Below, piece by piece: positions 1-11,493 of a stretch of DNA of 64,000 bases. Where the stretch lies: assembly GCA_023897205.1 (NCBI GenBank), contig JAHWDD010000014.1:248001-312000 (forward strand), read 5' to 3'. Both the position numbers and the translations under genes were made by a program. The DNA comes from Exophiala sp. HKRS030 (taxonomy: Eukaryota > Ascomycota > Eurotiomycetes > Chaetothyriales > Herpotrichiellaceae). The notes beneath the pieces were generated by a model. It did no database searches and was not told the DNA's origin. It worked only from the letters and a program-made list of their open reading frames with translations. Numbering within the stretch: the stretch's first letter is position 1; every line of letters begins with the position of its first letter.

Positions 1-1177
1 AAACTTCCGGCAGAGGGTGATGTTGAAAAGCTGGCGGGTAATACAGACTTGACTTCGAAGAGTGCGAACCTTAGTGACACTGCAGTTCCAATCTCGCCCT
101 GCACCTCTGTTATAGGTGATACTGGAGATTCGAAAACATCTGCCCAACCTTCAATCCGGCGGCTTCTCATCATAATCGGCATGTTTATATCGCTCTTCAT
201 CTCCGCACTGGATCAGACCATCGTGACAGGTGCGCTACCGCACCTCACAGCCGACCTCAACTCATCGGGGAGCGGCTATACCTGAGTTGGATCAGCCTTC
301 GCTCTGTCTCAGACGACTGGGCTGCCTCTCTACACGCAGGCAAGCAGGTTCTTCGGCCGGAAATGGACTCTGCTTTGCGCAATATCCGTCTTCCTCCTTG
401 GAAGTGTCTTGTGTGGTTGCGCAAACAGCATGACTGTCCTGATCGCCGGGAGGGTCGTGCAAGGTTTCGGTGCGGGTGGAATCATGACTTTGGTGTACAT
501 CCTGATCGGTGATCTTGTGAGTACCAAGTAAGTACACTCCTGAATGATGCTATTCCGAGCCTCCAGAGCTCTATAACTGACTCATGTGGTGATTTAGAGA
601 CCGAGGCACATACCAAGGGTTGATCGGTGCAACTTGGGCAGTGGCTAGCGCTCTTGGACCTGTCCTCGGAGGTGTATTTGCTGAAAAAGTCACTTGGAGA
701 TGGTGTTTCTTCATTAACGTCCCCGTCTCTGTGCTCGCCTTCCTAGTGATCGCGCTATTCCTCCATATGACGCACCCACCGGTAGAGCTGTCCAAAGTCA
801 TCCGCAACATTGATTACATTGGCATCACGGTGATCGCTGGCTCAACAGCTCTGATCCTCTTGGCTCTGCAGTGGGCAGAGCAAGGAGTAACATGGTCCTC
901 GAGCCGTCAAATTGCTTTCCTGGTTCTGGGAGGGCTTGGGTTTGTGGTACTTCCTTTCGTCGAAGCGAGAGTACCAACTCCCATCGTACCTCGAGTCTCT
1001 TTTCACACCAAACCAGAGTCGGATCTTACGCAGCTTCGCTTTTGCATACCATTGTATTTCCAAGCTGTCAAAGCTCAAACGCCTTCAACAGCTGGTGTAA
1101 GCATCCTACCACTGGTGATTTCTTTCACAATCGCCAGCACGGGCAGTGGTTACCTGATTACCTGGACTAGAAAGTGA
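1..1177 (+). pseudogene. MFS multidrug transporter (DHA14 type), decayed, 5' end beyond window
   Basis: The reading frame is open from base 1, so the start lies left of the window. Visible DHA14 features are TM1 with LDQTIVTGALP, TM2-4 including GRKWTLLCAIS and GRVVQGFGAGGI, and the motif-C region [10 protein letters not shown] followed by [11 protein letters not shown] 70-bp intron (528-597) splices in frame. Damage: TGA at 283-285 sits where the family has Trp (YT-stop-VGSAFALSQT). Around 1000-1055 the family-like segment [16 protein letters not shown] is found only in a shifted frame before the original frame resumes at LYFQAVKAQ. After about 1177 no further coding match is seen, so the last four to six membrane segments are missing. 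A functional transporter is unlikely. A single sequencing error could explain the stop but not the other lesions. Confidence 0.78.
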
Positions 1178-1788
1178 GTTTGCAGTGGGTCCATCAGGAG
1201 ATTTTCTGCCCCCGCGAGATGTTCTAGGACATCGTCTCGGATTCTGGCTCCTCTAGATGTGGCGCGCGCATACTTGGACTCTAGAAATTGTCGATATTGA
1301 CGTTGTAACGCCGACCCGTCCTAGTAAATGCCAACCCTCGGGTAATTTTCTTTCCTACACTTGAGCCTATAAGACTCCCTGATACCACCTAAAACGTAGG
1401 GGGCATCATAGATGCTAGCCCCTAAATATTTAGGTGTTATCTACTCACTTATAGGCTTTCATCTCTATAAGATATCGTGATATTGTAACTCATTCTGTAT
1501 TCACTTAGTCACTAATAACTGTTTCTACTCTTAATAATAGTAGCTAGAGTACTTTGTAATCATTTCTTATGCGTGCTTAATAGCTCTCACAATCAGAACA
1601 GAATTGAGTCATCTGCTGTACAGAAATGAGTTATTGTGGTTATCTCGGAGTCGGATTGGGCTGCGAAAATCGCAGCCTAGCCTTATTGAGCGGTTTGGCG
1701 TTTTACCAATTACCATCTACGAGACAAGTTCATAGCAGCTCTCCCCATCACCTCGACCACAACTAGGCCTTCACTATCTACACATACA
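1178..1788. other. Intergenic, AT-rich, with an imperfect inverted repeat
   Basis: No coding signal was found. Bases about 1340-1620 are visibly AT-rich and TA-rich compared with the flanks. They contain two arms of about 30 bp in inverted orientation (1363-1393 and 1429-1458) and a perfect 14-bp palindrome at 1421-1434. This may be a degraded mobile-element end or a mutated repeat next to the dead transporter gene. Confidence 0.5.
1363..1458. repeat. Imperfect inverted repeat with about 35-bp spacer
   Basis: The arm at 1363-1393, reverse complemented, begins TTTAGGTG and ends TTATAGGCT. The arm at 1429-1458 begins and ends with the same words and differs mainly in the middle. The palindrome CCTAAATATTTAGG (1421-1434) overlaps the inner edge of the right arm. 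The structure is visible in sequence; what it does is unknown. Confidence 0.6.
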
Positions 1789-2163
1789 ATGAGGGCCTTC
1801 GCGATCTCCCGAGCTATGCGCTCTAGTGTCCTTCGACAGAAACCCGGGCTCTGGCAAACCCGAAGCCTTAACCCGACAAGATCCCTCAGACAGACTGCAC
1901 CGCAGTCGACTTCGTCCTCTTCCTCTTCCACCAACGGCGCTCCAGAGAAGCCGATCAACTTCTACAGCACCCATGGGCGGGCATTCTTCAAGGCCATCAC
2001 GCTGGCATTCCTCACCTACCAAATCGCCTACTGGGCATGGTTGACTTTAGAGACGGAAGAGATCAAGGACCAAAAAACCCGCCAGATAAAGTCTTTGGAA
2101 CAGGAGGTCAGATTACTAGACGAAAGCAGGAAATCAGAAAACCCATCTCTTGGGAAAAGCTGA
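1789..2163 (+). CDS. Small mitochondrial single-pass membrane protein, unknown function
   Basis: This is a single-exon gene for 124 residues. Residues 1-40 are rich in Arg, Ser and Thr with no acidic residues, as expected of a mitochondrial presequence. A Ser-rich linker follows, then one hydrophobic segment at about residues 67-85 (FFKAITLAFLTYQIAYWAW) and a charged, probably helical tail (EEIKDQKTRQIKSLEQEVRLLDE). The layout suggests an inner-membrane protein with a short coiled coil on one side. I do not recognise the family with certainty. The start is the first ATG of the frame. Confidence 0.7.
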   Translation: MRAFAISRAMRSSVLRQKPGLWQTRSLNPTRSLRQTAPQSTSSSSSSTNGAPEKPINFYSTHGRAFFKAITLAFLTYQIAYWAWLTLETEEIKDQKTRQIKSLEQEVRLLDESRKSENPSLGKS

Positions 2164-2634
2164 GCGGAGAGGAGAGAATTACTGAATAAGCAAGCTATGG
2201 AGTACAACCAACAATAACAAAAGTTCAGCAACATCCCAAGCACGACATCGATTAGGGATCCCATTAACCACACCGTTCAGGAAAAGTGGCCCACTGATAC
2301 CTTGAGTATCTTTGTAGCCTACTCGTATAAGAGAAACGTTGGCAAGAGAAAACCACACCATTCGCCTGTGGCCCAACCAAAGAGACATCACCAGCAAAGC
2401 CCTCAAGAAAACTTGTATCAACTCCAGAGAGGGCCAGATGCATCTCAAACAACGATCTATAACGATCCCAAAATCACTGAACCTTTGCTCTTTCTACTCT
2501 TCCTTGAACCTGAACCAGAATCAAACCCAACCCCAAAATCCAGTTCCAAGCAAAGGCAATTTCCAACCAATATCGGCGGCCTCCGGATGTTTATACCAAG
2601 GTTCAAGGTGAGAGGGGGAAGGAAAAGGTAAAGA
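2164..2634. other. Convergent 3' intergenic spacer
   Basis: This lies between the ends of two convergent genes. Short open frames occur on both strands but none shows a conserved motif. It presumably holds the 3' UTRs and polyadenylation signals of both neighbours. Confidence 0.5.
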
Positions 2635-3438
2635 TCAATACCAGTGATCCCCACCATGATACATCTCATGCCCGAAGAAACAATACATCCACACCGAGAC
2701 CTCGATCCCGTTCCCTATGTACTTGGGGGGGCAACCCGGCATGAGGTTTTCGTAGACGTCAAAGTTGGACTCTTGATACTTTTGCTTCTCCTCTTCGCTC
2801 TTTAACTTTTTCTTGATTTCTTCCTCTTGCTTTCGACGATCTTCGGCTATCTGTTCTTCTGGCGATAAATCCTTGCCTTTCTGTCCTGCCGCTGTCGCCG
2901 CCGTGGTTGCGGCGACAGCTGCTGCTTCGCCTTCCACCACTGGTGCTTTGGTCTTGTCGGCGGCTGCCGCTGCCTCCGCCGCCTCCTTTTGACGGTTCCA
3001 CTCGGCGTTCCAAGACTCCCAGAAAGGGTTGGTAAAGGGGTTCATACCCGAGACCGACTCCTGGGAAGGGACCATGTTGGCCGGGGCCGCGGCCGGCGAG
3101 GCGGTGGAGGTGGAGGTAGGGTAGGCGGCGGAGGCGACGCCGCCGGCGGTGACAACCTTGGTGAGAATGGTAAAAACAGGCGGGGCCACGGGAGCGGCGG
3201 CGGAGGGAGTGGCGACGGCGGTGACTTCGACGGGGACAGAGATGGCCGAGGCGGAGAGACCGTAGGCCGCCGTGGAGATGGCCGGGGCCTTCGACGCAGA
3301 GTTGGCCGCGGAATGAGCCTCGTACATGATTTCATTGGCGAGATCGTCGGGTTTGAGGCCTTTGCTCAAGGGGGCCGTCGTGACTACACCGGCCAAGCTG
3401 GCCACGACACAGAAGACAAGGGGACGGAAGAAGTGCAT
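2635..3438 (-). CDS. Secreted protein of unknown function
   Basis: The frame opens at 3486, but the ATG at 3438 gives a classical signal peptide (MHFFRPLVFCVVASLAGVVTTA), so I place the start there and obtain 267 residues. The mature protein has a low-complexity Ala/Thr/Pro/Val region (about residues 45-150), then a Lys/Glu-rich helical stretch (EEQIAEDRRKQEEEIKKK), and a compact C-terminus carrying its few cysteines (GCPPKY and WMYCFFGHEMYHGG). The signal peptide and helical tail are visible; a role as cell-surface or secreted protein is inference. The DNA of the Ala/Pro region is very GC-rich, which creates long spurious frames on the other strands. Confidence 0.72.
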   Translation of the reverse strand: MHFFRPLVFCVVASLAGVVTTAPLSKGLKPDDLANEIMYEAHSAANSASKAPAISTAAYGLSASAISVPVEVTAVATPSAAAPVAPPVFTILTKVVTAGGVASAAYPTSTSTASPAAAPANMVPSQESVSGMNPFTNPFWESWNAEWNRQKEAAEAAAAADKTKAPVVEGEAAAVAATTAATAAGQKGKDLSPEEQIAEDRRKQEEEIKKKLKSEEEKQKYQESNFDVYENLMPGCPPKYIGNGIEVSVWMYCFFGHEMYHGGDHWY

Positions 3439-3722
3439 GATGGCGGCACGGTGATGTTGGAGAAGGGGGAAGGACAGCCTTGTCAAACAGAGTAGTTAAG
3501 GGTGCGATGACTATGGAGGATGCTGTGATGGACAATAGAGGTTGAACACGAACTGGTGCAGGGGAAGCTCTCTTTTATATTCTCTTCTTTTTGGAATGTC
3601 GACTTTTCTACGGGTCCTCATTTTGTTATACTTTGTAGAATGTCTGGTTGAAGGTGATGAAAAGTTTTCTTTCCTACTGATGCCTAGACGAGAAGAAAGA
3701 CATTTCCAAACCTTCAAAACCT

Positions 3723-6700
3723 CTACATCACCCAGCCAGGCACAAGAGGTTTATACCGATCGTCCAATCCACTTCCGCCTCCGCTGTGATCGTCTCCATC
3801 ATCGTCTCGGTCCATAATGAGTCCCCCTCCATCGTTTCCACCACCACCACCACCACCAGTATGACGAGGCGGCACGGGCGGGCCACTTTGGTCGCTGTTT
3901 TCGTTTGTCCTACCTTTGGAATGCACTGAGACATCACCACCACCACCACCACTACTACTACTACTACCACCACCACCCTCTCGAACTCTCTGTTGATATT
4001 GTTGTAGAGGAGTCAATTTGCGTACCGGGGCAGGCAGCAATGCTGCAGCTGCAGAAGAAGAAGAAACTTCCCTCCTGGGTGGTGGAGGTGGAGGTAGAGA
4101 TGCCTGCTGAGTTTGTTGAGTGTTGTTGTTGCTGATACTCTTCCTCTGTCCACCAAGGTCTGAACCTGTTGTACTCGTCATGTCTGGGGCACTGACAAAA
4201 GATGCCGTCGAACTCATCGTACCCGTCCTCTTGGGCAACGGTGGTGGCCTTTCTGGTCGGTACTGGTCTTGGTCTTGCCCAGAGGACAACACTGGTGCTG
4301 GAAGAGGGCTCAACTGAGGTATGGCCACCTGACTGGACGACGTCGTCAGGGTCGACGGTTTGACCGGCTTCGGAGGCGGTGGTTTCCTTGCGACGGTCGA
4401 AGATGATCTCATGGGCACTTTTTCCGGCGACACTCGACCCGATCCCGCCGCAGACGTCCCTGGTGAAGACGCCACACTCGAAGTCGCGGCTCGTGTCCTC
4501 GCCACTGAAACACCCCTCGGCGTCGGCGCTGGTGGTACAGGACCTCGCTGGCCCTTTTCCGCCTCGGGTCTCGTGTTATTACCGCCGGTCGACACAAACC
4601 GCTCTCCTTCCCACGCGGGTGGGACCATTCTTCTCGTCGTTCCTCTCGATGGCGGTGGTTCGGGTTTTTGTTGGGGCCTTTCAACTTCCACCCAGTCATC
4701 CTCTGCCCCGTCCCTCTCTTTCCAGGGGTTCGCCGATCGATCCTGGTTCAATATCATCCAGTCGTTGGGTGGTTTCAGAGTACTTCGAGCTCCCTTGTTC
4801 CCATCCAACCACCATTTTCTCTTGTCACTGCTGGCCGGTGGTAATCCCTCTTGAATGCTCTTGTACCCACTCAGACTCTCCAGTTCATCATCGTCGCTGC
4901 CGTCGACGGTATCTGAAACCGACAGTCCCTCGGTGGAATCCCCAGCCCCGGCGAGTTTGGCCTTCGTCTCTTTGGCTCGTTTGCTGTACAGCCGCTTCGT
5001 GAGCTCGTCCTTCTTGGCTTCGTCCACCACCAAGATGCCCATCTCGAACAAGGCCCACACCGGCCGATGATCGCTGAACTTGAGCTTCATCACGCTGTAG
5101 TACTCCAATTGTCGCATTTGTGTGCCCAGGACATCACCTCCCTGCACACCCTTGTGATTGACTTTCCAGAGGATCCGGTCCGTCCAAGCCGGGATACGTT
5201 GCTTGTCGCTCGAATCAAACTCGTCCTTCCCGATGTCGTACTTGTACGTAGGGAGAAACTTGACCCTACCCTCGCGGTAGAAATTGAAGCAGTTCCCAAC
5301 CACCATTTGAATGTTCAATTGATCATTTTCGTACAGCTTCCCCAGAGCTTCCTCTCGGGTCCTTTCGTTGCCAATCATCGCCTCATTGACCAACGCCTTG
5401 ACTTTCTCGTACCCTAGACCAATTCTGTAGTTGAAGTCGCCGGCCCACACGACAACCTCGTGGTCTTCGATACTCCTGTTCCTTTGGAACCTCAGACCGG
5501 AGGTGATGGTCTGGTAATCTCGATTTCGTTCCTCGTAATTCGCAAATCCAGCCGCCAAATGCGCCGTGACGAAACAGACGCTCGTACTCTCGATGTCCAT
5601 GCGTATAGCCACCGCTCCTTTATTTCCAGCAATTCCACTCATGCCTGTCTTCTTGATGGCACCTTCGACGTTCTTGATCCTGGGGAGAATGCTGGACTTG
5701 ACAAAGACCAAAAGCGCCGCCCCAACAAGTTGTCCACTCCGCAGCAACACATAGTCATCTTCCTTGATCTTCCTAGTAGACGCACTTCCTTTCTCATCTT
5801 CTTCACCTGGTGGCTCCCCGTTTAGGCAAGCTCTCACTGTCTTTTCCCACATCATGCGCCTGTTCGGGTCGGTGCTCATAATCTGCTGGGGACTCAACTC
5901 GACAATTTCCTGGAAGCCCACCACAAATATGTCAAGGCCCATCTCGCGCGCCTTCAACCATGGGCTGAGATCTTCCCGTGTTCCACTGATCTTTCCATTG
6001 AGATTGTACGTACCGACCCCCAGCTTCACCATATCTCGCGTTTCAAATTCGGCCCTCCTTCTTCCGATCTCCGACACGACCCAGTCATTGATCGGATCAA
6101 ACAGATCTACACTGTTTTGTCCTACCAACCTTCCCAGTAACAGGTCCACGGTGTTTTGTCGGTTCTTGTCCTCGAAGTGATTGACATACAGTCTTGTTGC
6201 TGACTTTCTCGCATCTGCAATTGCTCCGGCGAGGCTCATTTTACCGTGCCTGGTGAAAGAACTCTTCAGTGCTCCCGTGCCCGCGTAGATTTTGCTCAAG
6301 GTGTCTCCATTGTCAGCCCACAACGCTGAATGCCGCATCCAGAAATCTGAGTTCGCTCTTTCGCCTCTATGGCCCAAAAACAGTTCAAGCGCCATTTGAC
6401 TGACCATACCTTGGATTAAATTTGTTCTGTCAAGGCAGTCCAAACAATTCACTCTGAAGACGCCGTTCTGCTGCATTATCACGACAGAACGCTTCGTCAC
6501 CGTCCGCTTACCCTGTACGATGCTCTCCTCGCTCACTTCTTCACTGAGGAAATAAACGAAACTTTCCGCGCTAGAGTCGAGATAAGGCCTGATTGCTCTT
6601 GCCCCTTCGTAGCCTGTTGCGCCCTTCGTGCGCTCATGAAAATCAAACTCTGTCTCCCTGAGTAGATGATGCTCTTCCTCTTCACCTTCTTCGTCTCGTC

Positions 6701-7996
6701 GTAAGGGACTTTGTTTGACATGGTATCGATACCGCTCCGTGAGTTCGACCTCGCCCGGCTTGAATGCAGAAAGTAAGTTGACTATATGCACGGCTCCGTA
6801 TGTTCGTTCGAGCGCGGAGAAGTGTTTGTCGAATGCAGGTTGCGTGGCTTCGGGTGAGCGTGTGATCTGAATTTTCTGCTGTCCCGGGATTAGGGAGGAT
6901 GAGCTCTCCCAGAATATGGGAATACTGCCTCTAATTTGAGTGTAACTGAAGCATAGGCCGGAGGAGGGCGTATAGAAAATGGTCTCTGTCTCGACAAAAT
7001 TTGCCACGTTGCCGTTGTCATCAACACCACGTGAATTGAAGCGAGTTCCGGCTCGACGAGAGGAAAGGCGAGAGATAACAGTAAGTGTAGCGGGAAGGCT
7101 GGGCGTCGCCCCGTGAATTGGATTCGAGGATGGTGGTACAGGGAGACTCTTAACGAAACCGCGGATCACGGATGTCAAGAGTCGGGAGTGGTCGAGTGCA
7201 GTCCGTTCATGGTCGGCAAGGCGACTTCGGAATTTGAGAAGAGGGTCGATCATATATGAATTCCAGAGAAGACCTTCATCCAAGCTAGATATATCGACCG
7301 CTGAGTCAACATCAGCTCTATCAGATTGTCAGCCATGCTCCAAAACAAGTTGTCAAAGATCATACCTATCCTGTAATCGCCGGGTGAGGTCAAAGTCAAG
7401 GCTGTAGTAGAAATTCCCGTTACTAAGCAACTTTTTCAAAGCATTAAAAGGGTGTTCAGCGGCAGAATCGCCTTGGTCATAGCCTGCGCCATAATCAACT
7501 TCATCGGACTGGAAGTATTGGCCAGGATATGGATTCGGGTAAGGTCCATGGCCTTGATCATAATCGGCTCGATTGAGGCAGTCTGGCTCTGAAATTAGCC
7601 CATAGCGTTTCAAACCAGGAGGAGCAACTCACAGAATTCAACGGCATAGATCTTCTGTACAGTCTCTCCACGTCTCACGGCAGCCACCTCCTCGGAACCT
7701 GTGATGACGCACAGGAAAACATCGTTGTTTAGTGTTATCAAACCCAGTGTCCCCTTGGCGGTCGTGACTGGGTAGAAGGGACTTAAGTCAATGGACGACT
7801 TCTCTGCAAATTCCACCATACAACGAGGCGTTGAGCTGGACCGAGTAGAGCTGAGTGACAAGGGTAAACTCGTCGAACTCGAGTTTCGCCCATTCTCCGC
7901 CGGGGTGTGGGAATGTCGGAAGATCAGGACATGTTTATCCGTCGCTAGGGCCACAGTCCGATGAGGATAGTCGTGGATCAATACTCGCATCGACAT
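3723..7996 (-). CDS. INP52: Synaptojanin-type phosphoinositide phosphatase (SAC + 5-phosphatase), Inp52/Inp53-like
   Basis: Exons 7996-7633, 7582-7366 and 7317-3723 join with introns of 50 and 48 bp to give 1391 residues. The N-terminal SAC domain (about 1-560) carries the intact catalytic CX5R motif in NCLDCLDRTN (Cys485 to Arg491), so PtdIns phosphatase activity should be retained, unlike yeast Inp51. The inositol-polyphosphate 5-phosphatase domain starts at GTYNLNGK (about 627) and has both signature motifs, WAGDFNYRIG (about 818) and PAWTDRILW (about 905), plus SDHRPVWALF. The tail from about 1000 is disordered and Pro-rich, with PPPLPKR and PPPPPPRR runs suited to SH3 or actin-patch partners, and Gly tracts encoded by an ACC-type microsatellite. 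Known role of the family: turnover of PI(4,5)P2 during endocytosis and actin patch recycling. Confidence 0.95.
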
Positions 7997-9138
7997 GGCT
8001 ATCTGTTACCGGAATATTTGCACCTGCACCAACAGGGCCAAGCTAGGTTAAAACGTTCAGATCGTCATTATTTGTTGTGATTGATGTGGCATCCGGTCGT
8101 GTGTCCGATGTGACTGATGTTCCTAGTCGAAGGCCTTATCAAGTTACGTCGAGTCGGCTAAAGTTCCTCTGTGTTCGTGGGTCAACGGAAACGTCTCATC
8201 TAGTCTGGCGTCATGTAAATTTGCGATGTTGATGGATTGTCGCACGATACGAGTACAGTCAGTCCCGAATTCAGTTTGAGTCTCGGTCAGCTGACTTGGC
8301 TGACTCAGTCGCCTATTTGAACAGGCACCGGTACGAGAACGAGTACGAGTACGGAGGACCACTCGTATAAATATCCTACCCTAAGTCATACAATCTACCA
8401 CCGCTCGTTTGCGTAGAATATACGGGCACTCCTTGGAGAGACCAATCTTTCTAACATTTTCTTCTAGTACAGTACCTAAATTTGGGACCAGTCGCTGCGA
8501 CTTCTAGGTTCCACAGGAAACCTCATTGCTATAATACTTCTACTGATGGGTGGGACACGGGCTGATTCTGGCCAGCAATACACAACCCTGCCATGATGCA
8601 TTGGGGGTATCTCGAAAATCCACCAACACAACGCCCGAACCATGGATGTATAGACCAACATCCTCGCATGTATGATATTCATCAGATATCACTAGTCGAC
8701 ACATGCACCACAATCAAATGCAGCTTTCTTTTTCAACCAAAAAACGCTAAATATCATACGTGTTTCAGAACTCCCGCTAGATCCCATTTTCGTGAATCGT
8801 CGCAACATAAGAGAGGGTTTTCATCCACTGCATTTTGTCGTCCCCTTGAGGCATGAAAAACCGATCCCGAGTCTTCGGGAGGACAAAGCCATGCCTCCTG
8901 ATGTAGCCTATGTAAGAGGCTGTCCCGTCTCGACAAAATTGATCGTAGTCGACTGGTACTTCGAGTAGGAAAAGGATTGAGGAGTCGTGACCGTGGTAGA
9001 AGTGTACAGGGGTGCAATGAATGAAGGTTCAATGGTACCACCCAAGCATCCGCTTCTTGTCGTCGATTTTCACATCATTCCTTCGAGCCTGAAGAAACCA
9101 ATCATACGATCGCTCATGTCGAGAGGAAAACAGCCCCG
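7997..9138. other. Intergenic, promoter of the synaptojanin-type gene
   Basis: This is 1.1 kb between the start of the phosphatase gene and the stop of the ubiquitin-like-domain gene, both on the minus strand. Only short unrelated frames are present. I see no tRNA-like structure or conserved coding segment. Confidence 0.5.
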
Positions 9139-11493
9139 TCACATAACGGCGCACGAATCTTGTTCGGCTGCACCGTGCTGCGATCGAGCGGCTAATTCAG
9201 GCTTTTTCTCACCTTTTAAAGCCCGCGAGGAGGACCGACTGGGAGCTCCTCCCAGCATCCAGCTGGCGATTCCTCCTCCTACTTTTTTCTTCTTGGCTGG
9301 GGCTTCCGTTAGATCAGCGGGGCACTCCAATATACAAAAGGACTCAATAGACCTACGTTTTTTCCTTTCTCTAGGGTTGAGGATTTCGTCCACCATGAGA
9401 ATAGCATCTGGGTCTAAATCAGGAGGGGCCGGTGGGCCTTCTTCCTTGGGTTCTGGAACTGGCCACAGCATCATGGAGATGTGCATGTCAGGCTCGATAG
9501 TCGATTCCCAGTAGTTGGGCATGATTATTTCCTTGTCAGGACCGATCAAGTCGTAGCGCCCAGCCAACACCGCGTCTGCGAGACCCTCGACGTGTGCAAA
9601 GGCCTGGTTGATCAGTCCTTCCATGTCCTATACAAAATCAGCACGGCATTCGACACAATCCATTGTATTGCAACTTACTCTCCAGCGGTGACATCGTTCC
9701 CAGGGAAAGTTATAGTTGCGCCCAATCGCGTCCTTGAATCTGACCGGGGCCTTCTTTTCTGGGGGAGCTGCAGCTGCAGCCTTCTTTTCAGCTTCCTCTG
9801 CTTCCGCCTTGGCTTTAGCTGCCTGGGCTTCCGCTTCTTTCAATTTAGCCTCAGCTTCTTCTTGCGCCTTCTTGGCTTCGGCTTGGGCTGCTGCCGCTGC
9901 GTCTGCCGCATCCTTCTCGGCTTGGGACTTGGCAGCCGCTGCAGCTTCGTCTGCAATCTTCTTTTCAGCCGCTGCCTTCTCAGCTTTAGCAGCGGCCTCT
10001 TCAGCGGCAGCCCGCAATGCGGCCTCGGCGGCTTCTTTGCGGATCTGTTGTTCGTGAGCAGCCTGCTCAGCCGCCTTTCTGACTTGTTCCTCATATGCAC
10101 GTATGGCTTCTTGTCTGGCTTCCTCTCGAATGCGGCGCTCTGCTTCCATACGCTCGTTCAAGGCGGCAGTATCGGCACGGGCCTTGGCTTCAGCCGCCAA
10201 GATGGCTTCTTCGCGGATTCGTCTCTCTTCTTCGGCACGTGCCGCTGCCGCTACAGCTTCGGCTCTCGCTTTCTCGGCTGCTTGTATGAGAGCTTGATCT
10301 CGAATACGCTTCTCTTCTTCTGCGCGGATGGCATCTTGCCGTGTCTTCTCCTCCGCCTGCCGGAGAGCATCCTGCCGAATACGAGCTTCTTGTTCAGCCT
10401 GTGCCGCCGCTGCTTTGGCCTTCTCGGCGGCTTGCGCTTCTTTCGTCATTTCTGCTTGTGCGTTTTGTTCCTTGAACAAGTCTGCGAATCGCTTAAACAT
10501 CTCCTCCGGGTCCTCTTTCTTGGTCTCTAGCTTATCAGCAGAAACATTCGCAGATCCTGGCTGAGGAGAGGGTGCCAATGGAGGCGGGATGCGATAGTCC
10601 ATGTACGGGTAGGGCATCTGCTGGTGGTACTGGAGATATTGATGAGGGTATTGCTGTGGTCCGAATTGAGGAGGATACTGTCCGGGGAAATAGCCACCCC
10701 CCGGCGGTGGTGGTCCCCCGTAGCTCACTATGGTGGGAGCACCGTACGGGGGTGAATATGGAGAGCTGACTTGAGATGGGGCATGATGATATCCCCCGCT
10801 GTAACCTGATGGTGGAGGATATTGCATTGGTTGGGCGCCGCCCATGTGAGGATAGTGAGATGGATAGGGCATGGCCATAGGTTGTGCTTGTAGAGGTATC
10901 ATCTGACCAGAATGAGGCACAGCGGGGTATGCATATGAGCCTGAGGAAGCGCTCTGTGTATACCCGTTTGGCCCATAGTATGATTGAGGTCGAGGCATTC
11001 GAGGATCGATATCTGTCCGCAGGAACTCTTCTGTAGAGTCACCACTTTCAGTGGGTGGGGCCTCTCTTAATTCTCGCGTGCGACTGCGTGCTGGCTCGCG
11101 TATGGACTGTTGACGATGAGACGGCTGCCGCCGTGTTGAGTCTGATCGAGTGTCGTATCGTTGTACTCTTTCCCGATGATCTACTCTTGAGGCTGAGTCG
11201 GAGCCATCACCTTCTTGCAATTCGTGAGGGTAGTCTAACTGTACGAAATCGCCAGGATGTGACGAGGAGCCGCTCTGACTTTGGGTTGGCTGGATCACGG
11301 AATATTGAGGGGAAATTTCGGCGGGAGAGACTTGGACTCCGTTCTCGTGAAGCTCGTCGTCTTGAGAAGAGGGAGAAGGGGAGCGCGAGCGAACGTGGGT
11401 AATGTCGACGTGGACGTGGCTATGACGGCTTGACGACCTAGCCGGGAAAATGTTAGCCTGGACAGAAGAATCGTGGCATACAACGCACCCCAT
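9139..11493 (-). CDS. Coiled-coil protein with C-terminal fungal ubiquitin-like domain
   Basis: Exons 11493-9679 and 9627-9139 flank a 51-bp intron and give 767 residues. In order: an N-terminus beginning Met-Gly-Cys-Val-Val; a disordered region rich in Ser, Arg and then Pro/Tyr/Gly/Gln (about 30-310); an exceptionally long Ala/Glu/Lys coiled coil (about 325-575) with repeated EEERRIREEA-like heptads; a ubiquitin-like fold (about 583-668, VRFKDAIGR..FPWERC..W..MEGLINQAF..YDLIGPD..I..WESTIEPD) of the kind common in filamentous-fungal proteins; a basic tail; and a C-terminal CAVM. Met-Gly-Cys at the start resembles myristoyl/palmitoyl sites, and CAVM fits a CaaX prenylation box. Partners and pathway are not known to me. 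Membrane attachment at one or both ends is inferred. Confidence 0.85.

Noticed and set aside
3042..3495. Long GC-rich frames on both strands over the secreted-protein gene
   Set aside because: They are shadows of the Ala/Pro-rich coding region; only the minus-strand frame has a signal peptide and sensible composition.
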